A DNA stretch of 64,000 nucleotides from an uncultured Oscillospiraceae bacterium (GTDB lineage Bacteria > Bacillota > Clostridia > Oscillospirales > Acutalibacteraceae): contig CAUGOD010000010.1 in assembly GCA_959601025.1 (NCBI GenBank), positions 1-64,000 of the forward strand, written 5' to 3'. Below the pieces are notes generated by a model. The model was not told the origin of the DNA. It worked only from the letters and a program-made list of their open reading frames with translations, and did no database searches. Shown piece by piece: positions 50,578 to 60,350 of the stretch. A program made the position numbers and the translations under genes. The stretch's first letter is position 1; each line of letters starts with the position of its first letter.

Positions 50578-53500
50578 ATGAAAAAAGCAATCAGTATGTT
50601 GCTGATCGTCAGCTTTTTGGCGACTACTTTGACCTGCGTGTTTGCCGCGGAAATACACGACGAAGATCATCTGGTACACGACTATACCGCTGTAGAAGCG
50701 GGGACCGCGCTCAACGATTATGTAGAAGTGAATTATACCGGTTCCGAGGTGTTCGGCAATTCCGTGTTTACCGGTTCCGCGCTGAAAGCTGCCGCGTCGG
50801 ATGACACCGTTTGGTCCCCGCTGGGCCTGAAGATGGCCCCGGAATGGTATTTTTCGGATTATGTGGGGCTGCAGCTCTATGTAAAACGAGAAGGGACCCC
50901 GGCGGGAGAGACAGACGAGCCCTACTGCTTTACCCTCAATGACGCTACCGGCTGGGACACCTTCGGTATTGGTGAGGGGAAGACCGTCTCCTACCGTGCG
51001 CAAGGGGAACAGTCATGGAAACGGGCGGCCGGCGACGCTAATGAGAATGTCTGGCTGCCGGGAAATTTTGAGGGATATGTTGAGATCCCCTTTGCCAGTC
51101 TGACATCACATAAATCGGGTGACGGCGGCACGTTGAGCCTCGAAAACCTGTACGCGCTGACGATTTTGACAAACTTCTCTTCCACCCGGACTCTCAGTGT
51201 AAACTATATGGCGGCGGTGACAGTGCTTGAACGTACCGTCGCCGATACAGATCCGAAGGATCCGTTGGAAAAGGGAAACGACGCCTACGGCGATATATCG
51301 ATCACCGTACTGGGGGACAGCATTTCCTATGGCGCCAATGCGCCCGATCTGGCGGGGCAGAGCTATGTGGGGCTGCTGCGGAAAGCCGTCAACGCCACCC
51401 ATGACAACCATAACTATGGATTCCTCACATTGCAGAGCAGCGTCAGCAACGCCTATGGCGTCTACCGCGAGCGTCATACGGTCAGTTCGACAGGCCTGTG
51501 GAGCAAAGAGGATTCGGGGAAATACTTAGGTTTCTTTGCCATGACTTCCACCGATGCCAGCGGAGTCATCCGGATCGAGATGCCGGAAGCCAGTCCATAC
51601 ATACGCGTTTTTTATGAGGAGGCTCCCGATAACGGTTCCTTTGATGTAGCAGTCAACGGAGAGGTAAAGGCCACCGTAAACAGCAATGCCGATGCCCGAA
51701 ACCCGGCTGCCCGCACGGATTTGATTGAAACCGGCGGGGAAAATTCGCTGAACATCGAAATCCGGAAAAAGGATGGCAGCCGCACAGCTGTCAGCGGCAT
51801 TGGCTATTACAGCGATCCGACGGAAGTGACGGTGAACAACTACTCCCGCAGCGGCGCCAAATTGAGCGATATCGACGCGGATGTACTGAATACCGCGTGC
51901 CAGGCCAATGTGCTGATTTTTGCGATGGGGACTAATGACCGTAATCAGCAGGTGGACACAGACGTATTTGCTCAGTCGATCGATCGGGTCATTCAGATCG
52001 TGAAGGAAAGCGGGACCTCGCTGATCGTCAACGATTTTATTTGGACAGGATCTGTGGATGAGGATGCCTACAAACGGGAATTGAAACGTCTTGCAGAGGC
52101 GTGCAACGGTATTTATAACGATTTTAACGTCACCTACACCGAGCAGCTGCAGGCAGGGATCAATATCACGCAGGATGGCACTCATCCCACCGTTGAGGGG
52201 CACCGGATCGTGGCGCTGCAGACGGCAAAAGCATTGGAACAGGCCACCGGCCGCACCTATACGGTTCCAGCCTCTACGGAGACGCCGCCCAGCACTTCGT
52301 CGACGACCAGTCCTGAGGAATCTGAGCCCAGCGTGGCGGGCGAGGATCTGACCATTAACGATTTTTCTGGGGTATCTGCCGGAGATTCCCTTGAAGATAC
52401 GCTGGTCCCCACCACAACCGGACCCAATGTCAAGATCGGTTCCGCCTTTATTAATGACATCCAGGGACGAACAGGTTCGACACTGAAGTTGGCAGCGTCG
52501 AAAGATACGGTGTGGGAGACGGCCGCCGTAAAGCTGACCCCATATTGGAATTTTTCGGATTATGTCGGTATTCAGTTTTATATGAAGCGGAGCGGGGCGA
52601 GTGAAAGCCAGCCCTATCATTTTTATCTTACCGAGGCAAAGGACTGGGAAACCTTCCATGTCAAAGGAGGAGCTGCCATTTCTTATCGTGCAAAAGGCTC
52701 AGATGCTTGGCAGAAAGCCGTCTGCGACGACGAAGGACTTGTCTGGTTGCCGGCAAACTTTGAAGGAACGGTGGAAATCCCGTTCTCCAGCCTGACGTAT
52801 TGGTATGGCGGCAGTGGTAATCAGCAGCTGGATCGGACAAACCTGTTTGACATATCGATCCTAACAGATTTTTCCGAAACACAGACAATTTGTTTAGATG
52901 ACCTGATGGCTGTCACAGTATTGGAGCGTAGTCAGTCTGCACCGCCAACTGACAGCGAATCCTCTGATCCGGCATCGGACCCTGACAGCACGACGAGCAT
53001 CGCCGTGCCGCAGAAAAGCGTGTCTCTGGCAAATTATGCGGATAAAACCCCCTCCGGCAACGCTGCGGAAGCGCTGCAGGACGACTCTCAGGGAAAGGCG
53101 AGTTATATCCCCAGTATCCGTGGAAAAGCCGGATCTTCCCTGAAGCTGACCGGCACGAAGGACAAAATGGATTGGGTTGCTTTCGGCCTGAAGCTGGTGA
53201 GCGGCTGGGATGCAACGGGAATGAATGCGATTGAGCTGTATATCCAGAAAACTCCGGCGGATAGGGAATCGGATAACGGCGCTTACCGGTTCGCCATTAC
53301 CGAGGGCGGCGGCACCGCCCAGTGGGAAACGTTCTGGCTGAAGGAAAAGGCCAAAGTTCTCTATATGGAGAAGGGCGGAAGCACGCTGAAGGAAACGGAG
53401 GTTCTTGAGGAGGGCATCTGCATGCTTCCGTCGGGCTTCGAAGGGATCGTCCGTCTGCCGCTGGACCAGTTTGTGTATTGGTATGGCGGAACGGCCGGAA

Positions 53501-53727
53501 AGGACAAGCAGCTCCAGAAGGATAATCTCTACAGCCTTACGATTACCACCGATGTCAATGCGGACACACAGTATCTGGTGGTGGATGAGATCAGCGCCAT
53601 AGAAAATATCCGGTATATCGGTTCCCCAAACCCCGACACCGGCGCGGCGGCATGTTCGTGCGCGGCAGTGGCAGCCTTTGCGGGAGCCGCGGCGGTCCTG
53701 TTCTGGACCGGACGGAAGAGAAAGTAA
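50578..53727 (+). CDS. Wall-anchored SGNH hydrolase with three repeated beta-domains
   Basis: A 1049-residue surface protein. Signal peptide 1-24. Repeat 1 about 33-218, repeat 2 about 591-785 and repeat 3 about 815-1012 are the same domain (shared FSDYVG, LPxNFEG-type and IPFxSLTxW-type blocks, TILTDFS). Between repeats 1 and 2 lies an SGNH esterase-like domain (about 238-560) with GDSIS, GTND and DGTHPTVEGH, containing an inserted beta segment. The C-terminus is a sortase signal, NPDTG, hydrophobic stretch, RKRK. It may deacylate a glycan while the repeats bind it. No sortase gene is in the window. Confidence 0.88.
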   Translation: MKKAISMLLIVSFLATTLTCVFAAEIHDEDHLVHDYTAVEAGTALNDYVEVNYTGSEVFGNSVFTGSALKAAASDDTVWSPLGLKMAPEWYFSDYVGLQLYVKREGTPAGETDEPYCFTLNDATGWDTFGIGEGKTVSYRAQGEQSWKRAAGDANENVWLPGNFEGYVEIPFASLTSHKSGDGGTLSLENLYALTILTNFSSTRTLSVNYMAAVTVLERTVADTDPKDPLEKGNDAYGDISITVLGDSISYGANAPDLAGQSYVGLLRKAVNATHDNHNYGFLTLQSSVSNAYGVYRERHTVSSTGLWSKEDSGKYLGFFAMTSTDASGVIRIEMPEASPYIRVFYEEAPDNGSFDVAVNGEVKATVNSNADARNPAARTDLIETGGENSLNIEIRKKDGSRTAVSGIGYYSDPTEVTVNNYSRSGAKLSDIDADVLNTACQANVLIFAMGTNDRNQQVDTDVFAQSIDRVIQIVKESGTSLIVNDFIWTGSVDEDAYKRELKRLAEACNGIYNDFNVTYTEQLQAGINITQDGTHPTVEGHRIVALQTAKALEQATGRTYTVPASTETPPSTSSTTSPEESEPSVAGEDLTINDFSGVSAGDSLEDTLVPTTTGPNVKIGSAFINDIQGRTGSTLKLAASKDTVWETAAVKLTPYWNFSDYVGIQFYMKRSGASESQPYHFYLTEAKDWETFHVKGGAAISYRAKGSDAWQKAVCDDEGLVWLPANFEGTVEIPFSSLTYWYGGSGNQQLDRTNLFDISILTDFSETQTICLDDLMAVTVLERSQSAPPTDSESSDPASDPDSTTSIAVPQKSVSLANYADKTPSGNAAEALQDDSQGKASYIPSIRGKAGSSLKLTGTKDKMDWVAFGLKLVSGWDATGMNAIELYIQKTPADRESDNGAYRFAITEGGGTAQWETFWLKEKAKVLYMEKGGSTLKETEVLEEGICMLPSGFEGIVRLPLDQFVYWYGGTAGKDKQLQKDNLYSLTITTDVNADTQYLVVDEISAIENIRYIGSPNPDTGAAACSCAAVAAFAGAAAVLFWTGRKRK

Positions 53728-53744
53728 CGCAAACATAAGACCGG

Positions 53745-53790
53745 TCGAAAGAGGGCCGTATCGGTTACGTACTGTACGGCCCTCTTTCGC
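53745..53790 (+). other. Stable intercistronic hairpin
   Basis: GAAAGAGGGCCGTA (53747-53760) pairs perfectly with TACGGCCCTCTTTC (53775-53788). No T-run follows, so it may protect the upstream mRNA or lower expression of the permease genes rather than terminate. Confidence 0.65.
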
Positions 53791-53813
53791 GCCGCTGGGG
53801 AAAGGGGTGTGTT

Positions 53814-54722
53814 ATGGCGATCATCCACAGACGGGTGTCACTGGAGCAGCGTAAGCGGTATGTGGGGCTGCTTTTTATTCTTCCGTTTATTATTGGGTTC
53901 GCCGTTTTTTTCCTGCAGCCGATTATTATGACGGTCATTTATTCGCTGTATGAGATGATGATTCAAAAAGGCGGGGGATATACGCTGCTTCCGCTTCCAG
54001 ACGGCGCTTTTTCCCACTATCTGAATGCGTTCACTAAGGACGCTAATTATCCTCAGCTGCTGGTGAGTACCCTGAAAGATATCGCGTACCAGACGCCGAT
54101 TATCGTGGCGTTCAGCCTGTTTATGGCCATTGTGCTCACTCAGCCGTTCCGGGGCCGTATGGCGGCCCGCGCCATTTTTTTCCTTCCGATTATCATCACC
54201 TCCGGGGTGATTATCAATATCATCCGGATGGGACTGCGTGACGTGGCGATGGGAAACGACGCCCAAAGCAATCTTTTTAACAGCCATTTTATTTATCAGA
54301 TGCTTGTCAACATGGAAATCCCGGACAAGATCACCGATACGGTGATGCAAATTATTAACGGGATTGTCGATCTGGTTTGGCGGTCGGGGGTACAGATTCA
54401 GATTTTTATTGCCGGCCTGCTGGCTATTCCCAGAAGTTATTACGAGGTGGCCGAGGTGGAGGGCGCAACCGGCTGGGAAACCTTTGTCAAGGTGACGTTC
54501 CCTTCCGTGGCCCCGCATACGCTGCTGGTTCTAATTTATACGGTGATCGATTACAGCGCAAGCTATGACAATGCGACGCTGTTGTATATTTCAGACGTTT
54601 CCTATAAGCAGGCAAACTATTCCTTTGGAAGCGCTATGTCCATTATCTATTTTGTCATCACGGTCAGTGTTGTCAGTATTCTTTACTTTGTATTGAATCG
54701 GAAGATACATTATGAAACATAA
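53814..54722 (+). CDS. CUT1 sugar ABC permease, MalF type
   Basis: A 302-residue, six-helix permease with the ATPase-contact EAA loop EVAEVEGATGWETFVKVTFP (about residues 218-237). AAAGGGG upstream of the ATG. The end overlaps the next permease gene by 11 bases. It pairs with the MalG-type neighbour and probably with the lipoprotein SBP at 49207. Confidence 0.93.
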   Translation: MAIIHRRVSLEQRKRYVGLLFILPFIIGFAVFFLQPIIMTVIYSLYEMMIQKGGGYTLLPLPDGAFSHYLNAFTKDANYPQLLVSTLKDIAYQTPIIVAFSLFMAIVLTQPFRGRMAARAIFFLPIIITSGVIINIIRMGLRDVAMGNDAQSNLFNSHFIYQMLVNMEIPDKITDTVMQIINGIVDLVWRSGVQIQIFIAGLLAIPRSYYEVAEVEGATGWETFVKVTFPSVAPHTLLVLIYTVIDYSASYDNATLLYISDVSYKQANYSFGSAMSIIYFVITVSVVSILYFVLNRKIHYET

Positions 54723-55686
54723 CATGCGGGAAGAAATAAAAAGGGCCGGGGTTCGTGAAAGCGCGCTGAGCCGCTATGTTTTTCAGCTTTTGTGGAGTCT
54801 GTTTCGGACTGTATTGCTGGTCGCCATGTCCTTTGTCATCTTATATCCGCTGCTTTATATGATCAGCATGGCGATCCGCCAGCCCAGCGACGTTTACGAC
54901 CCTACGGTTGTGTGGGTGCCGCGGCACTTTACGCTGGAAAATTTCCGAAACGCAGCGGAAGCGATGAAATATGGGCAGGCGTTGATGAACACCCTGCAAA
55001 TTTCTATTTTATCTTCGGCTATTCAGATGCTGGTTTGCTCTTTTGTTGCCTATGGGTTTGCAAGATTCCGCTTTCCTCTGAAAAAGCTGTTTATCCTGTG
55101 TCTCTTTTTAATGGTTGTGATCCCCACGCAGACAATTTCCCTGCCGACGTATACCCTTTTTCGGAATCTGGATTTCCTAGGTATTCTGCAGGGAGTCAGC
55201 GGGGGAAAGACAGCCTTGTCCATCTTAGATACGCCCTTTGTTTTCTATCTGCCTGCCGTCTTCGGAACCGGATTGCGCTCCGGAATCTTTATCTTGATTT
55301 TCATGCAGTTTTTCCGGAATATGCCCAAGGATTTGGAGGATGCCGCTTATATAGACGGCTGCGGCTTTTTTAAAACCTATGTCCGGATTATGCTGCCGAA
55401 CCTCCGGAACGCTATGCTGATTGTCTTCCTTTTTTCTTTTGTGTGGTATTGCAACGATTATTATCTGACAACGATTTTTGCTTCAAACATGCCGACGCTT
55501 TCCACCATGCTGGCCAATATGCGGCAAAACCTGACACGGACCATGGGAACGAACTGGGATACCTACCAGATTATCACCATGCAGCAGGCGGGTGCGCTGC
55601 TTACGGTCGCGCCTTTGCTGGTTGTCTATATGGCGCTGCAGCGTTTCTTTGCCGAAAGCGTGGAGCGCAGCGGGATTGTGGGCTGA
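54712..55686 (+). CDS. CUT1 sugar ABC permease, MalG type
   Basis: A 324-residue permease, six helices, with EAA-like loop LEDAAYIDGCGFFKTYVRIM and the usual SFVAYGFARFRFPLKK segment. It forms the second half of the first permease pair. It starts inside the 3' end of the MalF-type gene (translational coupling) and is followed by the large SBP gene after 32 bases. Confidence 0.93.
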   Translation: MKHNMREEIKRAGVRESALSRYVFQLLWSLFRTVLLVAMSFVILYPLLYMISMAIRQPSDVYDPTVVWVPRHFTLENFRNAAEAMKYGQALMNTLQISILSSAIQMLVCSFVAYGFARFRFPLKKLFILCLFLMVVIPTQTISLPTYTLFRNLDFLGILQGVSGGKTALSILDTPFVFYLPAVFGTGLRSGIFILIFMQFFRNMPKDLEDAAYIDGCGFFKTYVRIMLPNLRNAMLIVFLFSFVWYCNDYYLTTIFASNMPTLSTMLANMRQNLTRTMGTNWDTYQIITMQQAGALLTVAPLLVVYMALQRFFAESVERSGIVG

Positions 55687-55718
55687 CGGGCCGTGTTTGG
55701 AAATGAGAGGGAAGCGCT

Positions 55719-58526
55719 ATGAGATCATTAGCAGCTCGAATTCTTGCCGGGATGCTGGGAGCGTCTCTGCTGGCCGGGACGATGTTGCCGGGACCTGTCC
55801 GCGCGAAGGAATCTGCCGGTGAGACGTCCGGATCGGAATCCGCCGTTCTTCCGGCATCTTCTTATATGGCATATGCCGGACAGACGGAATCGTTCCCGGA
55901 CGGCTCGGAAGAACGAGAATACCTGGTGGCGGCCGGGGAAGAGCACCTGGAAGCAGGGGGGCAAAAGGAATTTATCGTTTCTTTGGCAGCAGCCGGCCGG
56001 TATCGGCTGGAGCTGGAGTATTTGGCTCAGAGCGAAGAGGGACAGTCGCCCGCGGTAACCATTCTGCTGGATGGAAAACTCCCCTTTGAGCAGTCTGGCG
56101 GACTGGCCCTGGATACCATATGGGTGGATGACGGCACGATGCAAGCCGATTCCCAGGGCAACGCCGTCCATCCGCCGGCCCGGGAGGAATCCCGCCGTCT
56201 TACCATGGTTCTGCGAGACAGCAGTGCGGTCTATGACGGGGAGCTTCTGCTTGCGCTGCCCGCGGGAGAAACAAGGCTTGCCATCCAATCCGCGGGGTCG
56301 CTGGCTTTGTATGGAATCCGCCTGTTGCCTCCGGAGGCTCTCCCCTCTTACGCGCAGGTGTCCGCCGAGTATCCGGACATTCGGACGATGGCTGCTTGGG
56401 AAACAGAAGCGGAAAACATGCTGGAACGATCCGATTCCGCTATCCGTCGGCAATCCGACCAATCCGATCCCTCGGTCGCTCCCAGCAATGCCCGTTCCCT
56501 TACCCTGAATACGCTGGGCGGGGAAAATTGGCAGCAGCCGGGTCAATGGGTATCCTGGCGGCTGGAGGTGCCGGAAGATGGACTGTATACCCTGTCCTTC
56601 CGCTACCGGCAGGATATTATACCCGGACTTCCCTCCTTCCGGCAGCTGAAAATTGACGGAGAAATCCCTTTTTCCGAGATGCGCATGGTTGCCTTCCCCT
56701 ATTCTTCCGATTGGCGGACGATGACGCTGGCCGACGAGCAGGGAACGCCGTACCTTTTTTACCTGGAACAGGGCAGCAGTGTCCTGACGCTGTCGGCGAC
56801 ACTGGGGGCAAAAAGCGAATATCTGCCGGAGCTTCAGAACGCCGTCTATTTTATGAACGAAATTTACCGGGATATCCTGATGGTAACCGGTGTCAGCGTG
56901 GATCTGAACCGGGACTTTCAATTCGAGTACGAATTGCCCGACCTGCTGCCGAATCTGGAAAAGCTGCGGGAGCAGCTTGAAGAGATACGGCGGGTGATCG
57001 GCACTATGCAGACCGGCGGCGGGGATGAGGCGTCGAGCGTGCTGGGGGAAATTGTCCGCCAGGTCGACGGCTTCTTGAAGCGCCCCTCCCGGATTCCGCA
57101 GCGACTGGAGCGTTTCCGCACGAACATCAGCACGTTGTCGGACATCCTCTCTGACCTGCAGAAGCAGCCGCTGGAGCTGGATCAAATCCTTCTCGTGGGG
57201 AACGGGAGTCCCCTAAAGGCACGGCACGCCAATGTTTTGGAAAAGATATGGTTTCGAATACAGGTTTTGGGATATACCTTCGTGCAGGATTATTCGTTCA
57301 GCGAAGCCGGTTCACAGGTGGAGCCTCTGAAGGTCTGGATCAATACGGGGGACATCCTGTCAAGCGGCGTGGCGTCGGGGCGGGATCAGGCGCAGATTTT
57401 GAAAACCCTGATTGCCGAGCGTTTTACCCCGGAATCGCATATCCCAGTGAATCTTACGCTGACAAACGTGGGAGATTCCTTGATGCAGGCATCGTTAAGC
57501 GGTGTCGGGCCGGACGCCGCCGTCTTTGTGCCGGAAGCCACACCTGTATATCTCGCCTTGCGGGACGTGGCGGCGGATTTGTCATCGGCGTCGGATTTTC
57601 CGGAGATCCGGGAATGGTTTTATCCTTCGGCGTGGATTCCGTATACCTTGGGCGGCGGAGTCTATGCGCTGCCCGAAACGCAGAACTATTATATGCTGTT
57701 TTACCGGACGGATATTTTTGAATCAATGGGGCTTGTCCCGCCGGAGACCTGGGATGAGTTCCTGGATGTAACGGTCGCCCTGCAAAAGAAGAATCTGGAA
57801 GTGGGGGTTCCGGAGAATCAGGCCGTGTTTGAGATGCTGCTTTTGCAGCAGGGAGGGACAGTGTTCAATGACCGGTTGACGTCTGTTACCCTGACGACCC
57901 CGGAGGCGATTGCCGCCTTTACATCATGGACGGACTTATACAGCCAATATGGACTGCCTTTATATTTCGATTTCTTTAACCGGTTCCGTTCTGGGGAAAT
58001 GCCGATGGGTCTGGCCTCTCTCTCTTTCTATAATCAGGTGTCCATCGCCGCGCCGGAACTGCGGGGGCTGTGGAGTATGGCTCCTATCCCCGGAGAAGCG
58101 GGGGGGACCGGCGTCAACCATGCACAGAGCGCTGGCGGGACAGGTACAGTGGTTCTCCAGGGGGACCGCGCAGACGATGCCTACACCTTTGCCAAGTGGT
58201 GGGTCAGTGCGGATGTTCAGTATGCCTTCGGAAAAGAGATGGAGCTGCTCCTGGGGAAGGCCGCCCGGTATCATACGGCGAACCGTCAAGCATTTGAACG
58301 AATCCCCTGGACACAGGAGGAACGGCTGCTGATCTCGCAGCAATGGGGACAGGTCACGGATATCCCCCAGAGCCCGGCTTCCTATTACATAAGCCGGAGC
58401 CTTACCAATGCGTTTCGTGCCGTGCTTTACAACAGCCGCAATCCGCGGGAAACCATGCTGCGGTATACGGCGGACATGCAGAAGGAACTGGAACGTAAAA
58501 ACACGGAATTCGATCTGGTTCCATAA
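55719..58526 (+). CDS. Large solute-binding protein with N-terminal carbohydrate-binding-like domains
   Basis: A 935-residue secreted protein. Signal peptide 1-29 (AxA site, no lipobox). Two beta-sandwich, CBM-like segments follow (about 45-205 and 225-385; the second has GQWVSWRLEVPEDGLYTLSF), then a helical linker (about 390-510) and a C-terminal family 1 solute-binding fold (about 535-935: NYYMLFYRTDIFESMGLVPP, ETWDEFLDVTVALQKK, FAKWWVSADVQYAFGKEMEL). Ordinary SBPs are ~430 residues, so this is a fusion that could hold polymer and pass oligomers to the next permeases. No membrane anchor is visible. Confidence 0.85.
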   Translation: MRSLAARILAGMLGASLLAGTMLPGPVRAKESAGETSGSESAVLPASSYMAYAGQTESFPDGSEEREYLVAAGEEHLEAGGQKEFIVSLAAAGRYRLELEYLAQSEEGQSPAVTILLDGKLPFEQSGGLALDTIWVDDGTMQADSQGNAVHPPAREESRRLTMVLRDSSAVYDGELLLALPAGETRLAIQSAGSLALYGIRLLPPEALPSYAQVSAEYPDIRTMAAWETEAENMLERSDSAIRRQSDQSDPSVAPSNARSLTLNTLGGENWQQPGQWVSWRLEVPEDGLYTLSFRYRQDIIPGLPSFRQLKIDGEIPFSEMRMVAFPYSSDWRTMTLADEQGTPYLFYLEQGSSVLTLSATLGAKSEYLPELQNAVYFMNEIYRDILMVTGVSVDLNRDFQFEYELPDLLPNLEKLREQLEEIRRVIGTMQTGGGDEASSVLGEIVRQVDGFLKRPSRIPQRLERFRTNISTLSDILSDLQKQPLELDQILLVGNGSPLKARHANVLEKIWFRIQVLGYTFVQDYSFSEAGSQVEPLKVWINTGDILSSGVASGRDQAQILKTLIAERFTPESHIPVNLTLTNVGDSLMQASLSGVGPDAAVFVPEATPVYLALRDVAADLSSASDFPEIREWFYPSAWIPYTLGGGVYALPETQNYYMLFYRTDIFESMGLVPPETWDEFLDVTVALQKKNLEVGVPENQAVFEMLLLQQGGTVFNDRLTSVTLTTPEAIAAFTSWTDLYSQYGLPLYFDFFNRFRSGEMPMGLASLSFYNQVSIAAPELRGLWSMAPIPGEAGGTGVNHAQSAGGTGTVVLQGDRADDAYTFAKWWVSADVQYAFGKEMELLLGKAARYHTANRQAFERIPWTQEERLLISQQWGQVTDIPQSPASYYISRSLTNAFRAVLYNSRNPRETMLRYTADMQKELERKNTEFDLVP

Positions 58527-58547
58527 AAAGCGGAGGAAGGTGCTTCC

Positions 58548-59444
58548 ATGGCCAGAAGGTCCGTGGCAAAACGACGTATCAATCGGATCAGCTATGCCTT
58601 TATCGCCCCATGGCTGCTGGCATTTCTGATTTTTACGCTGATTCCCATTTTGGCTTCCGTCAGCCTGAGCTTCACCAATTTCAATATGGGGCCGCATGTC
58701 CGCTGGGTGGGGCTGAGCAACTACCTGCGGCTTTTGCTGGATGATGATGTGTTCTTGATTTCCCTGCGGAACACGATTTTATATGCCGTTGTTACCGGGC
58801 CTGTCGGGTACATTCTGAGTTTCCTGATCGCCTGGCTGATCAACGACTTGGGACGAAATCTCCGCTCGTTTCTTACCCTGTTGTTTTACGCCCCATCGCT
58901 GTCGGCCAATATCTATGTCATATGGACCTATATTTTCAGCGGGGACAGCTATGGCCTGCTCAATAGCTGGCTGATCCGTCTGGGTCTGCTGCGCGAAACG
59001 GTCAATTGGCTGAATGATCCTGCCTATAATTCGATTGTCGTGATTATTGTTATCCTATGGATGAGCATGGGTGCCGGCTTTCTGGCCTTTGTGGCCGGAT
59101 TGCAGCAGCTCAATCCCTCCCTGGCTGAAGCGGGAGCCATCGACGGGGTTCATAACCGCTGGCAGGAATTGTGGTACATCACCATCCCACAAATGCAGCC
59201 TCAGCTGCTGTTTGGAGCGGTGATGGCCATAGCCGGAGCCTTTGCCGTAGGTTATCAGAACGCCGCGCTTACAGGGATGCCCAGCACGGATTACTCAACG
59301 CATACCCTGCTGCTGCACGTGATCGACTATGGATATACCCGTTTGGAGGTCGGTTATGCCTCGGCGGTTGCCACGGTGCTGTTCACACTGATGATTGGCG
59401 CCTGGCTTGTCATCCAACGTGCTTTTGCCAAGCATGGCGCCTGA
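58548..59444 (+). CDS. CUT1 sugar ABC permease, MalF/LacF type
   Basis: A 298-residue six-helix permease of the second pair; EAA loop LAEAGAIDGVHNRWQELWYI. It begins 21 bases after the large SBP gene with GGAGG upstream. Its stop overlaps a possible ATGA start of the partner. Confidence 0.93.
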   Translation: MARRSVAKRRINRISYAFIAPWLLAFLIFTLIPILASVSLSFTNFNMGPHVRWVGLSNYLRLLLDDDVFLISLRNTILYAVVTGPVGYILSFLIAWLINDLGRNLRSFLTLLFYAPSLSANIYVIWTYIFSGDSYGLLNSWLIRLGLLRETVNWLNDPAYNSIVVIIVILWMSMGAGFLAFVAGLQQLNPSLAEAGAIDGVHNRWQELWYITIPQMQPQLLFGAVMAIAGAFAVGYQNAALTGMPSTDYSTHTLLLHVIDYGYTRLEVGYASAVATVLFTLMIGAWLVIQRAFAKHGA

Positions 59445-59482
59445 TGAGAAAGCTTATCATGTCTACAAAGAGGAATATGATC

Positions 59483-60334
59483 ATGTGTAAAAGGCAGCGC
59501 TTTAACCGTTCGGCGGGCGGAAATGGACTCGCGTTTTTCTTCCTGCTGGTATTGGGGGCGTTTACCGCCCTCCCTATTCTCTATTCGGTCATCAACGCCT
59601 TTAAGCCCCTGCCCGAGCTCTTTACCTATCCCCCTCGTTTTTTCGTACAGCATCCCACCCTTCGTAACTTTGGGGAGCTTTTTCGGCTTCAAAAGGATAT
59701 GCTGGTGCCTATCGAACGGTATCTGGTAAACAGCCTTTTTGTCACGATTGTGGGAACCGTCCTGTATGTGGCCGTTGCCGCAATGGCGGCCTATCCTTTG
59801 GCGAGATTTGATTTTACCGGAAAAAAGATACTCTTTCAGCTGGTTGTGCTCTGCATCCTGTTTCGGCCCGAGGTTACGGCCATCCCGCAATATGTGGTGA
59901 TGGCGAAAATGCATTTGATCGATACGCTGGGAGCGGTGATATTTCCGATCCTGGGCACGACCTTCGGGGTGTTCCTGATGCGACAGTTTATGGAGACGAT
60001 CCCCAACGACATCCTGGAAGCCTCCCGGGTGGACGGCCTGGGGGAGGGCGGCATTTTCTTCCGCATGGTGCTTCCGATGGTCCGTCCCGCTATGCTGACG
60101 CTGGTGATCTTTACTTTTCAGAGCATGTGGAACAACAACGGCGTTCAGGTTATCTATCAGGAAAAGCTGAAGCTCCTTCCCACTGCTCTGCAGCAGATCA
60201 GCACAGCCGGCTTTGAACGGGCCGGCGTGGCCGCCGTTGTCTCTTTGATTCTGATGCTGCCGCCGGTATTGCTGTTTGTGTTCAGTCAGCGGTCCGTGAT
60301 CGAAACCATGGCGTATTCCGGGATGAAGACGTGA
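59483..60334 (+). CDS. CUT1 sugar ABC permease, MalG type
   Basis: A 283-residue permease, partner of the preceding gene; EAA loop LEASRVDGLGEGGIFFRMVL. Start chosen at ATG 59483, eight bases after AGAGGA; in-frame ATGs at 59444 (overlapping the previous stop), 59459 and 59477 are alternatives. This completes a second full CUT1 permease pair. Confidence 0.9.
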   Translation: MCKRQRFNRSAGGNGLAFFFLLVLGAFTALPILYSVINAFKPLPELFTYPPRFFVQHPTLRNFGELFRLQKDMLVPIERYLVNSLFVTIVGTVLYVAVAAMAAYPLARFDFTGKKILFQLVVLCILFRPEVTAIPQYVVMAKMHLIDTLGAVIFPILGTTFGVFLMRQFMETIPNDILEASRVDGLGEGGIFFRMVLPMVRPAMLTLVIFTFQSMWNNNGVQVIYQEKLKLLPTALQQISTAGFERAGVAAVVSLILMLPPVLLFVFSQRSVIETMAYSGMKT

Positions 60335-60350
60335 GAAGGGGGCCTTACAC

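Noticed and set aside
49153..51003. 616-codon minus-strand ORF opposite the solute-binding lipoprotein
   Set aside because: Overlaps two well-supported plus-strand genes and shows no protein family features.
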